This document shows, one piece after another, positions 8,090 through 17,094 of a DNA stretch of 23,167 bases. A program made the translations under genes and the position numbers. Location of the stretch: contig JAZRAG010000006.1 in the NCBI GenBank assembly GCA_045634445.1, positions 1-23,167 on the forward strand, written 5' to 3'. The DNA is from Spyradenecus sp045634445 (GTDB lineage: Bacteria > Verrucomicrobiota > Kiritimatiellia > RFP12 > DVOR01). The notes below the pieces were generated by a model. It searched no databases. It saw only the letters and a list, made by a program, of their open reading frames with translations, and was not told where the DNA came from. Positions within the stretch are counted from its first letter, which is position 1, and each line of letters begins with the position of its first letter.

Positions 8090-8118
8090 TGTTTTCCCAT
8101 AGGTGGATTTGTTAAAAT
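8089..8118 (+). promoter_or_regulatory. Promoter of RAYT 1, leaderless type
   Basis: TTGTTT (8089-8094), an 18-nt spacer, and an extended -10 box TGTTAAAAT (8110-8118). The -10 ends 6 nt before the ATG at 8125, so transcription should begin at or next to the start codon. No Shine-Dalgarno sequence is present. Confidence 0.6.
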
Positions 8119-8124
8119 GCGCAT

Positions 8125-9075
8125 ATGCAGGATAACCGCTATCGTCTCTCTGGGTATGATTACTCCACCGCGCGTGCCTATATGGTGACGCTGAAGATGC
8201 ATCCACAGGCTGAACCTCTCTCGGTCTTAGCCCCTGAGACAGAGCTTGGCATCACTTACACGCCGCTTACTGCTCCCTTTACAGAAGTAATCATCAAACG
8301 TCTCGTGGCCTATTTTCGAGGTGGAGTTTCTGTTCGGCGTTTTATTCTTATGCCGAATCATATTCATATTCTCTTCTATCTAAAGAAGGGGCCCGAACAG
8401 CGCCGCACAAATCTCATCATTGTCGTAGAGAAGTGCATTAAATTTCTGACGGAAGCCTATCACCAAATCCATGGTCCCTCCACCTTTCGTCCTTTAAACA
8501 CCTCCTGGGATGATTCCATCGCCTTTACACCAGAGGCCGCTCGTCGAATGCGGCAGTATATCGATGAAAACCCCTTCCGTACACATCGTCGAAAGACTTC
8601 AGATTTCTGTAAGTGCCGTACCTATCATGCGAAAGATGGTCGTCAATGGTGGTACTACGGGAACCTCTCCCTCGTCAAACTTCCCACCATTCTTGCTGTC
8701 GAATGCTCGCGTAAAATCAGCCCTGGCGCCCCTCTTTGGAAAGAATGGCACACCGCCGCCGCTACGATTACTACCACAGGTGCAGGCATTGGCACCTTTA
8801 TGAGCCCTTGTGAGAAATCTGTACAGACCACCATCCTCCAAAATGGCGGCTCACTCATCATTCTGTTACCACAAGGCATCTCACCCTACTGGCATCCAGG
8901 CGCAGAAATGGAAGCACTCTGTGCGCAAGGGCGCATTCTCTATCTTACGCCCTTCGCCTTTGAAGCCGCTCAAGCCTCCGCAAGCGAACTTTATCAAAGA
9001 TGCCATGCCGGCGGCGGTCTCAAAGAACTCATGTCACAACTCGCGTGTAATATCCCCTCTCCACCGAGAGCGTAG
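8125..9075 (+). CDS. REP-associated tyrosine transposase with DprA-like C-terminus (RAYT 1)
   Basis: The N-terminal half (about 1-155) is a Y1/HUH transposase of the RAYT type. It begins with the typical GYDYSTARAYMVTL strand, has the HUH motif ILMPNHIHIL (H79, H81), and the catalytic tyrosine is probably Y145 in RQYIDENP. RAYTs nick and rejoin single-stranded REP hairpins. Residues about 177-316 are an extra domain not found in ordinary RAYTs of roughly 150-230 residues. It reads YYGNLSLVKLP, then SRKIS, then LQNGGSLIILLPQG and AQGRILYLTP. This order resembles the DprA/Smf Rossmann fold (GN..LL..P, VGSR, gG.tI.vl..G, G.l.Se.P). The domain assignment is inferred from pattern only. The gene appears leaderless and is flanked by family 1 REP elements on both sides. 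It looks intact. Confidence 0.85.
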   Translation: MQDNRYRLSGYDYSTARAYMVTLKMHPQAEPLSVLAPETELGITYTPLTAPFTEVIIKRLVAYFRGGVSVRRFILMPNHIHILFYLKKGPEQRRTNLIIVVEKCIKFLTEAYHQIHGPSTFRPLNTSWDDSIAFTPEAARRMRQYIDENPFRTHRRKTSDFCKCRTYHAKDGRQWWYYGNLSLVKLPTILAVECSRKISPGAPLWKEWHTAAATITTTGAGIGTFMSPCEKSVQTTILQNGGSLIILLPQGISPYWHPGAEMEALCAQGRILYLTPFAFEAAQASASELYQRCHAGGGLKELMSQLACNIPSPPRA

Positions 9076-9208
9076 GGGCTCACCACGGACATCCGTCCGA
9101 TCAACGGACACTCGGCCTTCGCCCTCGCTTCTGACACGCATTACTCCTCACTCCTTTCTTCTCACTTCTCACTCCTTACTCCTCCCACCACGCGCAGCGT
9201 GTGTCTTT

Positions 9209-9259
9209 AAGGAGCGCAGCTCCGTCCGTTCATCGGGCGCAGCCCGTGGCGAGGCTTAC
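9209..9259 (+). repeat. REP-like element, family 1, copy C
   Basis: Matches copies A and B with a few differences: GTCCG for GCCCG, TCATCG for TCCTCG, and CGGGC-GCA-GCCCG for the second hairpin. The first palindrome GGAGCGCAGCTCC is unchanged. The differences in the arms show this copy is older or belongs to a subtype shared with copy D. Confidence 0.8.
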
Positions 9260-9305
9260 CTCTACGCGTTTACAGACCCGAAAAGGGCGGTCATAGAAGA
9301 GAATG

Positions 9306-9394
9306 TCATTGACTTTCTATCTAAATCTCATTGACATTCTATTTAAATCTCATTGACATTCTATTTAAATGTCATTGACATTCATCTGTAAATG
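9306..9394 (+). repeat. 22-bp tandem repeat, about four units
   Basis: Units begin at 9306, 9328, 9350 and 9372, each starting TCATTGAC and most continuing ATTCTATTTAAAT. Units 2 and 3 are nearly identical; the first has three changes and the last diverges after TTC. The 22-bp period is about two helical turns, so the same face of DNA is presented each time, as in iterons or operator arrays. The AT-rich units contrast with their GC-richer surroundings. Confidence 0.85.
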
Positions 9395-9480
9395 AGCCGC
9401 TTTTGATTAAATACCAGCCTTTCGCCCTCTGCCATCACCTTCCGCCTTGCTCCTATCCGCGAGCATAGCGAGCGTGTCCT

Positions 9481-9536
9481 TAGGAGCGTAGCTCCGCTCG
9501 TTCATCGGGCGCAGCCCGTGGGGTGGCTTTCCACAC
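9481..9536 (+). repeat. REP-like element, family 1, copy D
   Basis: A fourth copy: GGAGCGTAGCTCC hairpin, then TCATCGGGCGCAGCCCG, then GTGGGGTGGCTTTCCACAC. It shares the TCATCGGGCGCAGCC version with copy C. With element E at 9553-9584 it mirrors the copy B plus E arrangement on the left of RAYT 1. Confidence 0.8.
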
Positions 9537-9552
9537 CGCATCGCGCATCTCA

Positions 9553-9584
9553 CTCACCGGTTTCAGCCCGTGGCGAGCTTTTCT
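9553..9584 (+). repeat. Short hairpin element E, right copy
   Basis: Matches 8058-8089 at 31 of 32 positions. It closes the repeat block, about 40 nt before the -35 box of the giant secreted protein gene. Confidence 0.8.
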
Positions 9585-9624
9585 CTCTCTCCCACTCCTC
9601 TGTCGCCACGATTTTAATTATTAC

Positions 9625-9653
9625 TTGACTTTCCCCTTCAAAAGGATTACACT
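9625..9653 (+). promoter_or_regulatory. Promoter of the giant secreted protein gene
   Basis: TTGACT (9625-9630), a 17-nt spacer and TACACT (9648-9653). A start near 9660 would give a leader of about 74 nt before the ATG at 9734. Unlike the RAYT genes, this one has a leader and a Shine-Dalgarno sequence (GGAG, 9723-9726). Confidence 0.65.
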
Positions 9654-9733
9654 CTATGCGAAACGTGGAGTAGCCCTTTTTAGCGGAGGGTGACTTCTGA
9701 CTTTCAAAAAAACACAGTTAATGGAGCAGTGAT

Positions 9734-12700
9734 ATGAAACGATCATACACATACTTAAAAGGCCTGCTGACCCTTGCCCTGGCAGCATTTACAGGTTGGA
9801 TGTGGGCAGCCGTTCCAGTGGCAACCTGGACCGACTTTAATACGCTGACAAGCGGTAGTTATACATTGTCAAAGGGTGATGGTAGTACGGTGAATTCCGA
9901 TGGCTCCATTACACTTGCTGGCACGGGTCTTGAATTGACCTTTAGTGATGGCCAGCCGATGTATAACAATAACTCCATTACAGTGGTGATGGATGTTTCT
10001 AACGTTCCTAACAACGCAGTAATTGCGGATGTTACGAGCGGTGGGCAGAGCGCCAACCTTTACTACAACAGTACTGATGGTAAATTGTATCAGCGTGCTG
10101 GGACAACTGCGAACTTTGGTAGTTATGCGTGGACTCCTGAGCGTGCCACGATTACGTTTGCATATGGCGCTGGCGGTGGCAACACCACGGGTACGTCAAC
10201 TTACATTGGCGAGACGGATGTTATCAATGCAGATGGCTTAAAGTGGACAGGTAACCGCAATGTTACAAAGCTTTCCATTCCTGCCGTTGGTATGACAGTG
10301 CACAGCCTCCGCATCTATGGCGCTAAGGTCAATCCTTTTATTGTGACTCCCTTAGAAAGTGAACAGGCTCAGATTGCTTCCACGGCATGGTTGGCTTCTT
10401 TCAATGGAGACTGTACTACTGAAGGTTGGATGACGAGCTTTGGTGGCGAACCGTTTGCTACGTTTGTTGATACGCCGAACGGTAAGGGTGGTAAGGTCGC
10501 GTCCGGTCAGCATCCTTATGCAGGCTTCCAGATTGCTAAGCCTTATACGATTGCTTACTACGCAGACATTTCGGGTGTGGCAGTGAGCGGTCAAGGTGCT
10601 GCATTGTTGGCATTTGGTCAAGGCGGTAATAATATCGTTTTGACGAAGACTGCTGCAAATAAGGTTGCCATTTTACGCACTGGTAACAAGATATTGGAAA
10701 TTGAAGATGCTGACTTGGCGAAGTCGGGTTCGTACCACTTGTTCGTCTTTGGTACGGACGATAATGGCTCTTTCTTGTATGTAGATGGTACGAAGGTTAC
10801 GGGTGAAGCACTTCCTGTTCCTGGCACTGGCTTCCAGATTGGTTCAATGTTCGGTGGTATCGGTGCCTATGTGCAGGCTTACAACACTATTGTTGACGAA
10901 GTGCGTGGTTATAGCGCCCTTCTTGATGATACGACTTTGGCAACCTTGAAGACGAAGTTCCCTGAATATCTTCCTCCTGCTGCAGAAGCAACGGTTGAAG
11001 AAGATGCGAAGTTCACGGAATTGAATCTTGTTGAAGGTGCTGACACGAATATCACGATTACGCTTAAGGATGGCGTAACGCTTGATATGGACAAGGCTCC
11101 GACATGCAACATGTTGACCATCATCAGCGAAGGTGCGGCAACTGTCACCACTTCTGTGGATGCTCCTTTCGCTAACGCCGCAGGCTTGACGCTCAGCGGT
11201 AATGCAGTGACCGTTCCTGCTAAGTTGCCTGCAACTGTAAGCATGGACGCTACGACAATCACGCTCGTGGGTGGTGAAACTGCTGAAAACTCGATTGAAG
11301 TAACTTCCGTTATTAACGTCGCCAATGGCAAGACCTTGAAGACCAAGGGCTATGTGAACCTTTCTTCTGCTAGCAATTCCATCGCTGCTGGCGGTACGCT
11401 TGAAGTGGTCTCTGGCGAAACAACCTTAAATGCTGCCGAACAGGGCATTAAGGGTACGCTTACCATTGACGCTGGCGCAACGTTGAAGAATGTTCGTGAA
11501 AGTGACGCATTGGCTTACAATACAAACGGTGTGGTGGTGAATGTTTATGGTACGCTCGATATGGGTGAAACCCGCTGGACGATTTTCGCCAACAACAACA
11601 CAATCAATGCTTATGCCGGTGCAACGATTACTGGCGCAGGTCAGTCTGGCGCTGGCGCATTGGACGTTTGGGAAAAGGCGGATGGTGCCGTCGCTATCAA
11701 TGTGCTTAAGAATGACAATGATGCAACCGATGTCACCATTTCTGCAACGATTCGCTATCGTGATGGAAAGACGAATTTCAACATTGCAGAGGGTATGACG
11801 GTTGTCGTTAATGGTTCTTTGTATAATGCTGGCGGCAAGTTGAATGTGACTGGTGCCGGTATTTTTGAAATTGCTGCAACGAGCGCAATCCCTGCAAATA
11901 TCATCAACAGTGGCAAGATTACCTACACCGTTGATGCTGCTCCGACGAACACCATCACTGGCGCAGGCGTGACGACTGCAGATGGCATCACGTTGAATAT
12001 GCTCGGTGCAACGCTCACCGATTACACGGGCACCTTCGCTGTTGCTAACAACGGCACCTTGATTCTCCCTGCTGGTAAGGAAGCCGGCGTGACGGTTGCT
12101 GAAGGTTGCACGTTGAGTCTTGACTTGTCGGTGGAACAGTTGAAGGGCCCTTACACGACCTCTGCAACGATTGATGGCGGCACGGTCATTTTCACCAAGA
12201 ACAATGGTACTGAAGAAATCACTGAAGGTGTTGAAGGTGGTGCTTACACGCCTGCTGGTGCTGTGACGTACACGGTGGCTACCACCTCTTGGGATATTGC
12301 TCCTTTCGCTGGTGCTCGCGTAGTTGTCGACTTTGGTGGTACGACTGACCAGTCCGTGAACGTGAAGGAAATCTTGGGCGACGTGACCTCTATCGCATTG
12401 CTCACGGTTCGTGGTGCCAACGGCGGCGCGCTTGCTTGCGAAGGCGTGACGATTCCTGCTACGGATATCGAAACAGCGGTTACCGTTGACAGCTATAAGA
12501 ATCAGTTCGGTGCGATTACCATCTATCCTGATGCTTCGCTTAAGTTGCACGCTGGTCAGGATGGTAACTTGACTTACGATGTTACCGGTAAGACTCCTGA
12601 AGCTGGTCAAGCACGTCCGAAGTTGATTGTTTCTGGTATTGAAGACAATGGCTGGGGTATGACGAATGACAAGGTCATCTCGAATGTAGACCTCGAAGTC

Positions 12701-15700
12701 GTCGGTGAAAAGCGCTTCTATCTGCGCACGTCAAAGATCGGTGACAATGTCGCCTTGATTTCGAATGTCACTGGTGACGCCTATGTCGGTATGGAAGGCT
12801 CTGAAGTGACCTTGATTGGTCTCTCGGGTTCGGGTGACTTCTATGCAGGTAACCACTGGAGTCCTGAAGCAGGCGCAGTGACCATTAATCTCCCTGCTGG
12901 CGCTGAAAACACCTTTAATGGTGACTTCGGTCAGAAGTTGAGCGGCAGCCTCACCGTTTCTGGTGCAGGTAAGCTCACGCTTGCTGGCGACAACACCTAT
13001 TCTGGTGGTACCACGATCAATAACGGTGCAACGCTCGTCGCTGCTTCTGCTACCGCCCTCGGCACGGGTAACGTGACCAATAGCGGCACGCTCGAACTCA
13101 ATGCTGCTGACGCTGAAGCTACGCTCGCTCAGGTCATCTCTGGCACGGGTGCTGTCAATGTGAAGGCTGGCTCTTGGGCATTGACTGCTGCAAATACTGG
13201 CAATAAGAATGTCACAATTGAATCGGGTGCGATGGTTGACATTTCCTCCGAAAATGCTCGTTTGGGTTATGAAGGTCAAGCGAGTGGAAGTGTTGTGACG
13301 GTTAGAGGTACATTGAAGGTTCGTGATTGGAACTGGGATACCAACAATTGCTTAGGGAAATTGGATCATAATCCGAATCGATTGATTATTGATGGTGGTA
13401 AGATTATCTTTACTGCGAATATAACAAGTCAACGTAAGGCCACCTTAAATGGTGATGTGACCTTTGAAATCAACGAAGACGTAATCTATACCGCACAGGA
13501 AGCTCATGCTGGTGATGGCAACTTGACCATTGACGGTTCTGGTACGTTGGCATTGACAGCATCTGATTCGTTAACTGCCAATAGTAGCGCAACTGTGACC
13601 ATCAATGCGAATGCTACGTTGCAGGCTGCAGGCACGGGAACGAGCTTCTTCCGCACCGTTCTCGGTACGGGTAAGATTGTGATTCCTGAGAATACGGCTC
13701 TTGCTATTGGTGAAGCCACGAATTATACCGGTGAAACCAAGTCTGGTTTGAGCAACTTCGCAGGTACGATTGAAATCGCAGGTACCCTCGACCCTCGCTC
13801 TTGGGCAGCTAATCGCGGTGACTACACCATTGGTGCATGCAACATTGTTATGCAGGGTGGTGAAATTAAGAAGCTCTACGGCTCTGAACCCGCTAAGGTT
13901 GTAATTGCCGATGGCAAGACGCTCTCTGGCACGGGCACGATCTATGTCCCTGTCACCCTCAATGCTGGTTCTACCCTCGCTGGTGCTGTGACGGTGAATA
14001 ACACTGTGACCATTGATGGTACGGTGAACATCACCCACGCTACGAAGGCTGATGATGTGGTCATTATCTGCAACAATGCTGCAGACATCATGGCATCCTT
14101 GCCTGCTAAGGAAGGCTTCAAGTACGTCGCTGATGGCAACACCATCAAGCTCGCACTTGCTCAGGTCACCGTGACGCTTCCTCCTGTTCAGAATGCAACG
14201 TGGTATTACAATGGTGTTGAAGTCTCTGGCTCCATCAAGGTTGATCCCAACCAGGAAGTTATCCTTACGGTTATTCCTCAGCCGGGCGATATCTATGTCT
14301 TCGCTGACGGCTCTGCTTCTAAGGAAGTGAAAGTCACTGTCGGAGATGCTGATGTGACCGTTAACGCAGAAGACCTCAACCTCCCTGAAGCGACTGCCGC
14401 TAAGGCTAAGATTGGTGACAAGCTTTACACCTCTGTGGGTGCTGCTTGTCAGGCGGCTGTCAATGGCGACACCATTAAGCTCCTTCAGAATCTTGAAATC
14501 GCTGAAACCAAGGTGATGAACTTTGTTGACAAGACCATCACGCTTGACCTCAATGGTACGGCGCAGACCGCAACCGCTGATCCTGCAATTAAGGTGACCG
14601 CCGGTACGCTCAACCTCATCAACAGCAGCGAGGAAGATGCTACAATCACGGCTCCTGGTGTTGTGATTCAGCAGGGTGTGAAGAATGCAGACCCTGTGAC
14701 GGAAACTACGGTTGAAATCGGTGAAGGCGTCACCTTGATGTCCTACAAGTTGAATGGTGAAGATTACGATGGTGACAATGTTGTCCTCCTCTTTGGTAAG
14801 GCAACCTTGATCTCCGCTGGCGATCTCGTCACTTATTCTCAGAAGTATGCTGCTATCCAGGGTTCTGGTGGCGATACTGGCGCTAATACCTCCATCAGGA
14901 TTAATGGCGGTTCTGTCAGCAGCTGGAACAATCACGCCATCTATCAGCCTCAGGCAGGCTCTGTGACCATCGAGGATGGTACGATTGAAGGTACGACGGG
15001 TATTGAAATGCGCGCTGGCACGCTCACCGTGACGGGCGGCACCATCAAGGCTACGGCAGAAGAATACTCCGTCAATAAGAATGGTAATGGCTCGACCGTC
15101 ATCGGTGCTGCAATCGCAGTCTCCTCGCATGCAGGCGTGGAATCCATAACGGCAAACATCACTGGTGGTACGATTACTGCTGCTGATACCGGTAAGACGC
15201 TCGCGATTGTTCACACGATTGATGCAATGCCGCCTGCAATCTCCGCTACGATTGCCGCTAATACAATCGCGATGGATAATAAGGTTGAAGTTGATATCAG
15301 CGACTTGGAATTCAAGCCGAATGATGATGGTTCTTACGCCCTCGGAATGAAGGACAAGGGCGCGATCATCAAGAATAAATGGTACGAAACCCTCCAGGGT
15401 GCTATCGACGCAGCCGTATCCGGTGATAGGGTCATCCTCTTGGGCGATGTGGAAGCTTCTGAAATCATCACGATTGAAAAGGCTATCACGCTCGAAGGTA
15501 AGGGTAAGACCTTGACCTCCACGGCTGGCCGTGCAATCAACGTTGACTGCGCTGGCGAAGTGACGATCCAGGATCTCACGATTGTGGCTGCAGAACGTGC
15601 TATCAACATCATCAACCAGGCCGCTACGGTCACGTTGACGGGTGTGACGGCTACGGCTGACAATGTGGCCGTGATGATTGCAACCTCCGCTGGTGCTGCT

Positions 15701-16975
15701 GAAGTCTCCATCGATGGCTGTGAGTTCACGGGCTTGTCTGTTGTCGGTGTCTACGGTGCTGGTGCAGATGTGACCATCGCTAACTCCACCATCGCGAACG
15801 TGGATGCTAATGAGATCGAAAACTACGGCGCTATCACTGTGGGTAATACCGCTGAATACGCTACGGTTGAAGTTTCTGGCACCACGATTACCGTGATGGA
15901 TGACTCCAAGAAGGTCTATAACTTCGCTCCTTCTGCAACCATTACTGGTGTGGATGAAGTGGGCGTCGTCGTGGCCATGATCGGCGACGCTGGTTATGAC
16001 ACGATTGAAGAGGCTGCTAAGGATGTCAAGGCTGGTCAGACGATCGTCCTCGTGACCGATGTCTCCACGACCACTCCGCTCGTTATCGCTGGCACACTCG
16101 ACCTCAATGGCAAGACCTTCACGGGTGACTGCTTGGGCACCATTAAGGTGAACGGCGGTACCTATGTGACCTCTCAGGGTTACAAGATGGTTGGTCCTAC
16201 GGCTGAGTACTACCAGTCTTCTGATGCAGTCTTCACGATGGTTGACATCCAGGGTAGCATCACCTTGAATGCTGGTACGCTCACCGTGGTGCCTGACGTG
16301 TGGTGGACGGGTGCAGATCAGACCTTGACGATTGCACAGGGTGCAACCTTCGTCATCCCCGCTGGCAAGCAGATGAATGTCCTTTGCGATGTCATTGCTA
16401 ACGGCAAGCTCACCATCGAAGGTACGGCAAATCTCTACTCCGCTGATGCGACTATCACTGCTCCTGCAGGCTTGAACGTGGTCACCTCTGTGGCTGGTAG
16501 CGAAGTCAAGTACGCAGATGGCAAGTACACCGTGGTTGAATCCATCGTCATTGAAGATGTGATTGCTGCAACTCCGGCTGCTGAAGCCATCAAGGCTGCT
16601 ATGGCAGAGAAGGGCGTGACCGAGCTCAAGTCCTACACCATCACCACCAAGGACACTGATACTGACGCAGACGCAGACGCTGTGGCTGCTGTCCTCGAAG
16701 TCTTCGAAGTGACCCCGACCGTGGATGCTAATGGCGAACTCACCGTGGCTTACGAATTCGGTATCTCTGCGATGACGAACGTGGGCGAAGTGATCACCAT
16801 CACCGCTGGTGTGACGGGCGCTGAATACCGCGCTGGTGTGGAAGTCGCCTTCTACGCTGACGGCAAGGAAATCGGCACCGCTACCACGACGGCTGACAGC
16901 ACGGAAGTCTCTATCACGAACATCCAGGCTGCCGACATTAATGGCAAGAAGATCACCGTTAAGGCTACCAAGTAA
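9734..16975 (+). CDS. Giant secreted beta-helix / autotransporter-repeat protein
   Basis: This 2413-residue protein has a clear signal peptide (cleavage near A25/A26, WMWAA-VPV). Residues about 27-205 form a beta-rich domain. About 215-410 look like a LamG/concanavalin-type domain (FLYVDGTKVTG, VDEVRGY). From about 410 to 1470 there are beta-helical stretches with autotransporter-associated repeats, the clearest being LTLAGDNTYSGGTTINNGATL near 1080-1100. Three copies of a Y-x-T-[LIV]...G[DQ]-x-I-x-L-L helix-capping module begin near residues 1559, 1877 and 2082. The last 140 residues include a DTDTDADADA run. No beta-barrel, LPXTG, PEP-CTERM or lipobox is visible, so the attachment mode is unknown. 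An adhesin or glycan-binding surface role is an inference. GGAG lies 7 nt before the ATG. Confidence 0.85.
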   Translation: MKRSYTYLKGLLTLALAAFTGWMWAAVPVATWTDFNTLTSGSYTLSKGDGSTVNSDGSITLAGTGLELTFSDGQPMYNNNSITVVMDVSNVPNNAVIADVTSGGQSANLYYNSTDGKLYQRAGTTANFGSYAWTPERATITFAYGAGGGNTTGTSTYIGETDVINADGLKWTGNRNVTKLSIPAVGMTVHSLRIYGAKVNPFIVTPLESEQAQIASTAWLASFNGDCTTEGWMTSFGGEPFATFVDTPNGKGGKVASGQHPYAGFQIAKPYTIAYYADISGVAVSGQGAALLAFGQGGNNIVLTKTAANKVAILRTGNKILEIEDADLAKSGSYHLFVFGTDDNGSFLYVDGTKVTGEALPVPGTGFQIGSMFGGIGAYVQAYNTIVDEVRGYSALLDDTTLATLKTKFPEYLPPAAEATVEEDAKFTELNLVEGADTNITITLKDGVTLDMDKAPTCNMLTIISEGAATVTTSVDAPFANAAGLTLSGNAVTVPAKLPATVSMDATTITLVGGETAENSIEVTSVINVANGKTLKTKGYVNLSSASNSIAAGGTLEVVSGETTLNAAEQGIKGTLTIDAGATLKNVRESDALAYNTNGVVVNVYGTLDMGETRWTIFANNNTINAYAGATITGAGQSGAGALDVWEKADGAVAINVLKNDNDATDVTISATIRYRDGKTNFNIAEGMTVVVNGSLYNAGGKLNVTGAGIFEIAATSAIPANIINSGKITYTVDAAPTNTITGAGVTTADGITLNMLGATLTDYTGTFAVANNGTLILPAGKEAGVTVAEGCTLSLDLSVEQLKGPYTTSATIDGGTVIFTKNNGTEEITEGVEGGAYTPAGAVTYTVATTSWDIAPFAGARVVVDFGGTTDQSVNVKEILGDVTSIALLTVRGANGGALACEGVTIPATDIETAVTVDSYKNQFGAITIYPDASLKLHAGQDGNLTYDVTGKTPEAGQARPKLIVSGIEDNGWGMTNDKVISNVDLEVVGEKRFYLRTSKIGDNVALISNVTGDAYVGMEGSEVTLIGLSGSGDFYAGNHWSPEAGAVTINLPAGAENTFNGDFGQKLSGSLTVSGAGKLTLAGDNTYSGGTTINNGATLVAASATALGTGNVTNSGTLELNAADAEATLAQVISGTGAVNVKAGSWALTAANTGNKNVTIESGAMVDISSENARLGYEGQASGSVVTVRGTLKVRDWNWDTNNCLGKLDHNPNRLIIDGGKIIFTANITSQRKATLNGDVTFEINEDVIYTAQEAHAGDGNLTIDGSGTLALTASDSLTANSSATVTINANATLQAAGTGTSFFRTVLGTGKIVIPENTALAIGEATNYTGETKSGLSNFAGTIEIAGTLDPRSWAANRGDYTIGACNIVMQGGEIKKLYGSEPAKVVIADGKTLSGTGTIYVPVTLNAGSTLAGAVTVNNTVTIDGTVNITHATKADDVVIICNNAADIMASLPAKEGFKYVADGNTIKLALAQVTVTLPPVQNATWYYNGVEVSGSIKVDPNQEVILTVIPQPGDIYVFADGSASKEVKVTVGDADVTVNAEDLNLPEATAAKAKIGDKLYTSVGAACQAAVNGDTIKLLQNLEIAETKVMNFVDKTITLDLNGTAQTATADPAIKVTAGTLNLINSSEEDATITAPGVVIQQGVKNADPVTETTVEIGEGVTLMSYKLNGEDYDGDNVVLLFGKATLISAGDLVTYSQKYAAIQGSGGDTGANTSIRINGGSVSSWNNHAIYQPQAGSVTIEDGTIEGTTGIEMRAGTLTVTGGTIKATAEEYSVNKNGNGSTVIGAAIAVSSHAGVESITANITGGTITAADTGKTLAIVHTIDAMPPAISATIAANTIAMDNKVEVDISDLEFKPNDDGSYALGMKDKGAIIKNKWYETLQGAIDAAVSGDRVILLGDVEASEIITIEKAITLEGKGKTLTSTAGRAINVDCAGEVTIQDLTIVAAERAINIINQAATVTLTGVTATADNVAVMIATSAGAAEVSIDGCEFTGLSVVGVYGAGADVTIANSTIANVDANEIENYGAITVGNTAEYATVEVSGTTITVMDDSKKVYNFAPSATITGVDEVGVVVAMIGDAGYDTIEEAAKDVKAGQTIVLVTDVSTTTPLVIAGTLDLNGKTFTGDCLGTIKVNGGTYVTSQGYKMVGPTAEYYQSSDAVFTMVDIQGSITLNAGTLTVVPDVWWTGADQTLTIAQGATFVIPAGKQMNVLCDVIANGKLTIEGTANLYSADATITAPAGLNVVTSVAGSEVKYADGKYTVVESIVIEDVIAATPAAEAIKAAMAEKGVTELKSYTITTKDTDTDADADAVAAVLEVFEVTPTVDANGELTVAYEFGISAMTNVGEVITITAGVTGAEYRAGVEVAFYADGKEIGTATTTADSTEVSITNIQAADINGKKITVKATK

Positions 16976-16995
16976 GCATTAACTGATCTTATTCA

Positions 16996-17031
16996 AAAGA
17001 GCGGCTCGCAGTAATGCGGGCCGCTTTTTTT
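16996..17031 (+). terminator. Intrinsic terminator of the giant protein gene
   Basis: An 11-bp stem with one G-U pair (AGCGGCTCGCA, 17000-17010, with TGCGGGCCGCT, 17015-17025), loop GTAA, followed by a T tract to 17031. Its arms and tail closely resemble the terminator after rplI. Confidence 0.93.
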
Positions 17032-17061
17032 GTGGCAGGCCACCCTCGGGATGGCGCGGTA

Positions 17062-17074
17062 TACTCCTGCGGAG
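17062..17074 (+). repeat. Small hairpin in RAYT 2 left flank
   Basis: ACTCC-TGC-GGAGT, a perfect 5-bp palindrome at the outer edge of the RAYT 2 flank. It follows a CCACCCTCGG motif at 17040 that recurs twice more before RAYT 2. Confidence 0.4.
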
Positions 17075-17094
17075 TGCCTGCATCATCTGACGCG

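Larger units (their letters stand above)
7767..8124. other. Gene-free REP-rich region left of RAYT 1
   Basis: This 358-nt interval has no convincing gene. It holds two copies of the REP-like element (from 7821 and from 7978), a shorter hairpin element (8058-8089) and the RAYT 1 promoter. Small frames across it repeat the same peptide because the DNA is repeated, and are not counted as genes. Confidence 0.8.
9076..9733. other. Gene-free repeat region right of RAYT 1
   Basis: No gene is supported in these 658 nt. In order it holds a small hairpin near 9087-9100, a pyrimidine-rich tract (about 9141-9189), REP copy C, a 22-bp tandem repeat, REP copy D with element E, and the promoter and leader of the giant secreted protein. 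Confidence 0.75.

Noticed and set aside
7743..8188. Several overlapping short frames with a repeated KERSSARSSGFSPWRGFPH-type peptide
   Set aside because: The peptide repeats because the REP-like DNA is repeated. The frames overlap one another in different phases and lack ribosome binding sites.
9141..9189. Pyrimidine-rich tract as a possible triplex or regulatory site
   Set aside because: It is a C/T-rich stretch without mirror symmetry or a clear partner, and lies in decayed intergenic sequence.
9656..9673. Five-codon frame (ATG to TAG) in the leader of the giant gene
   Set aside because: The ATG lies only 2 nt after the -10 box, upstream of any likely transcription start, so it would not be in the mRNA.
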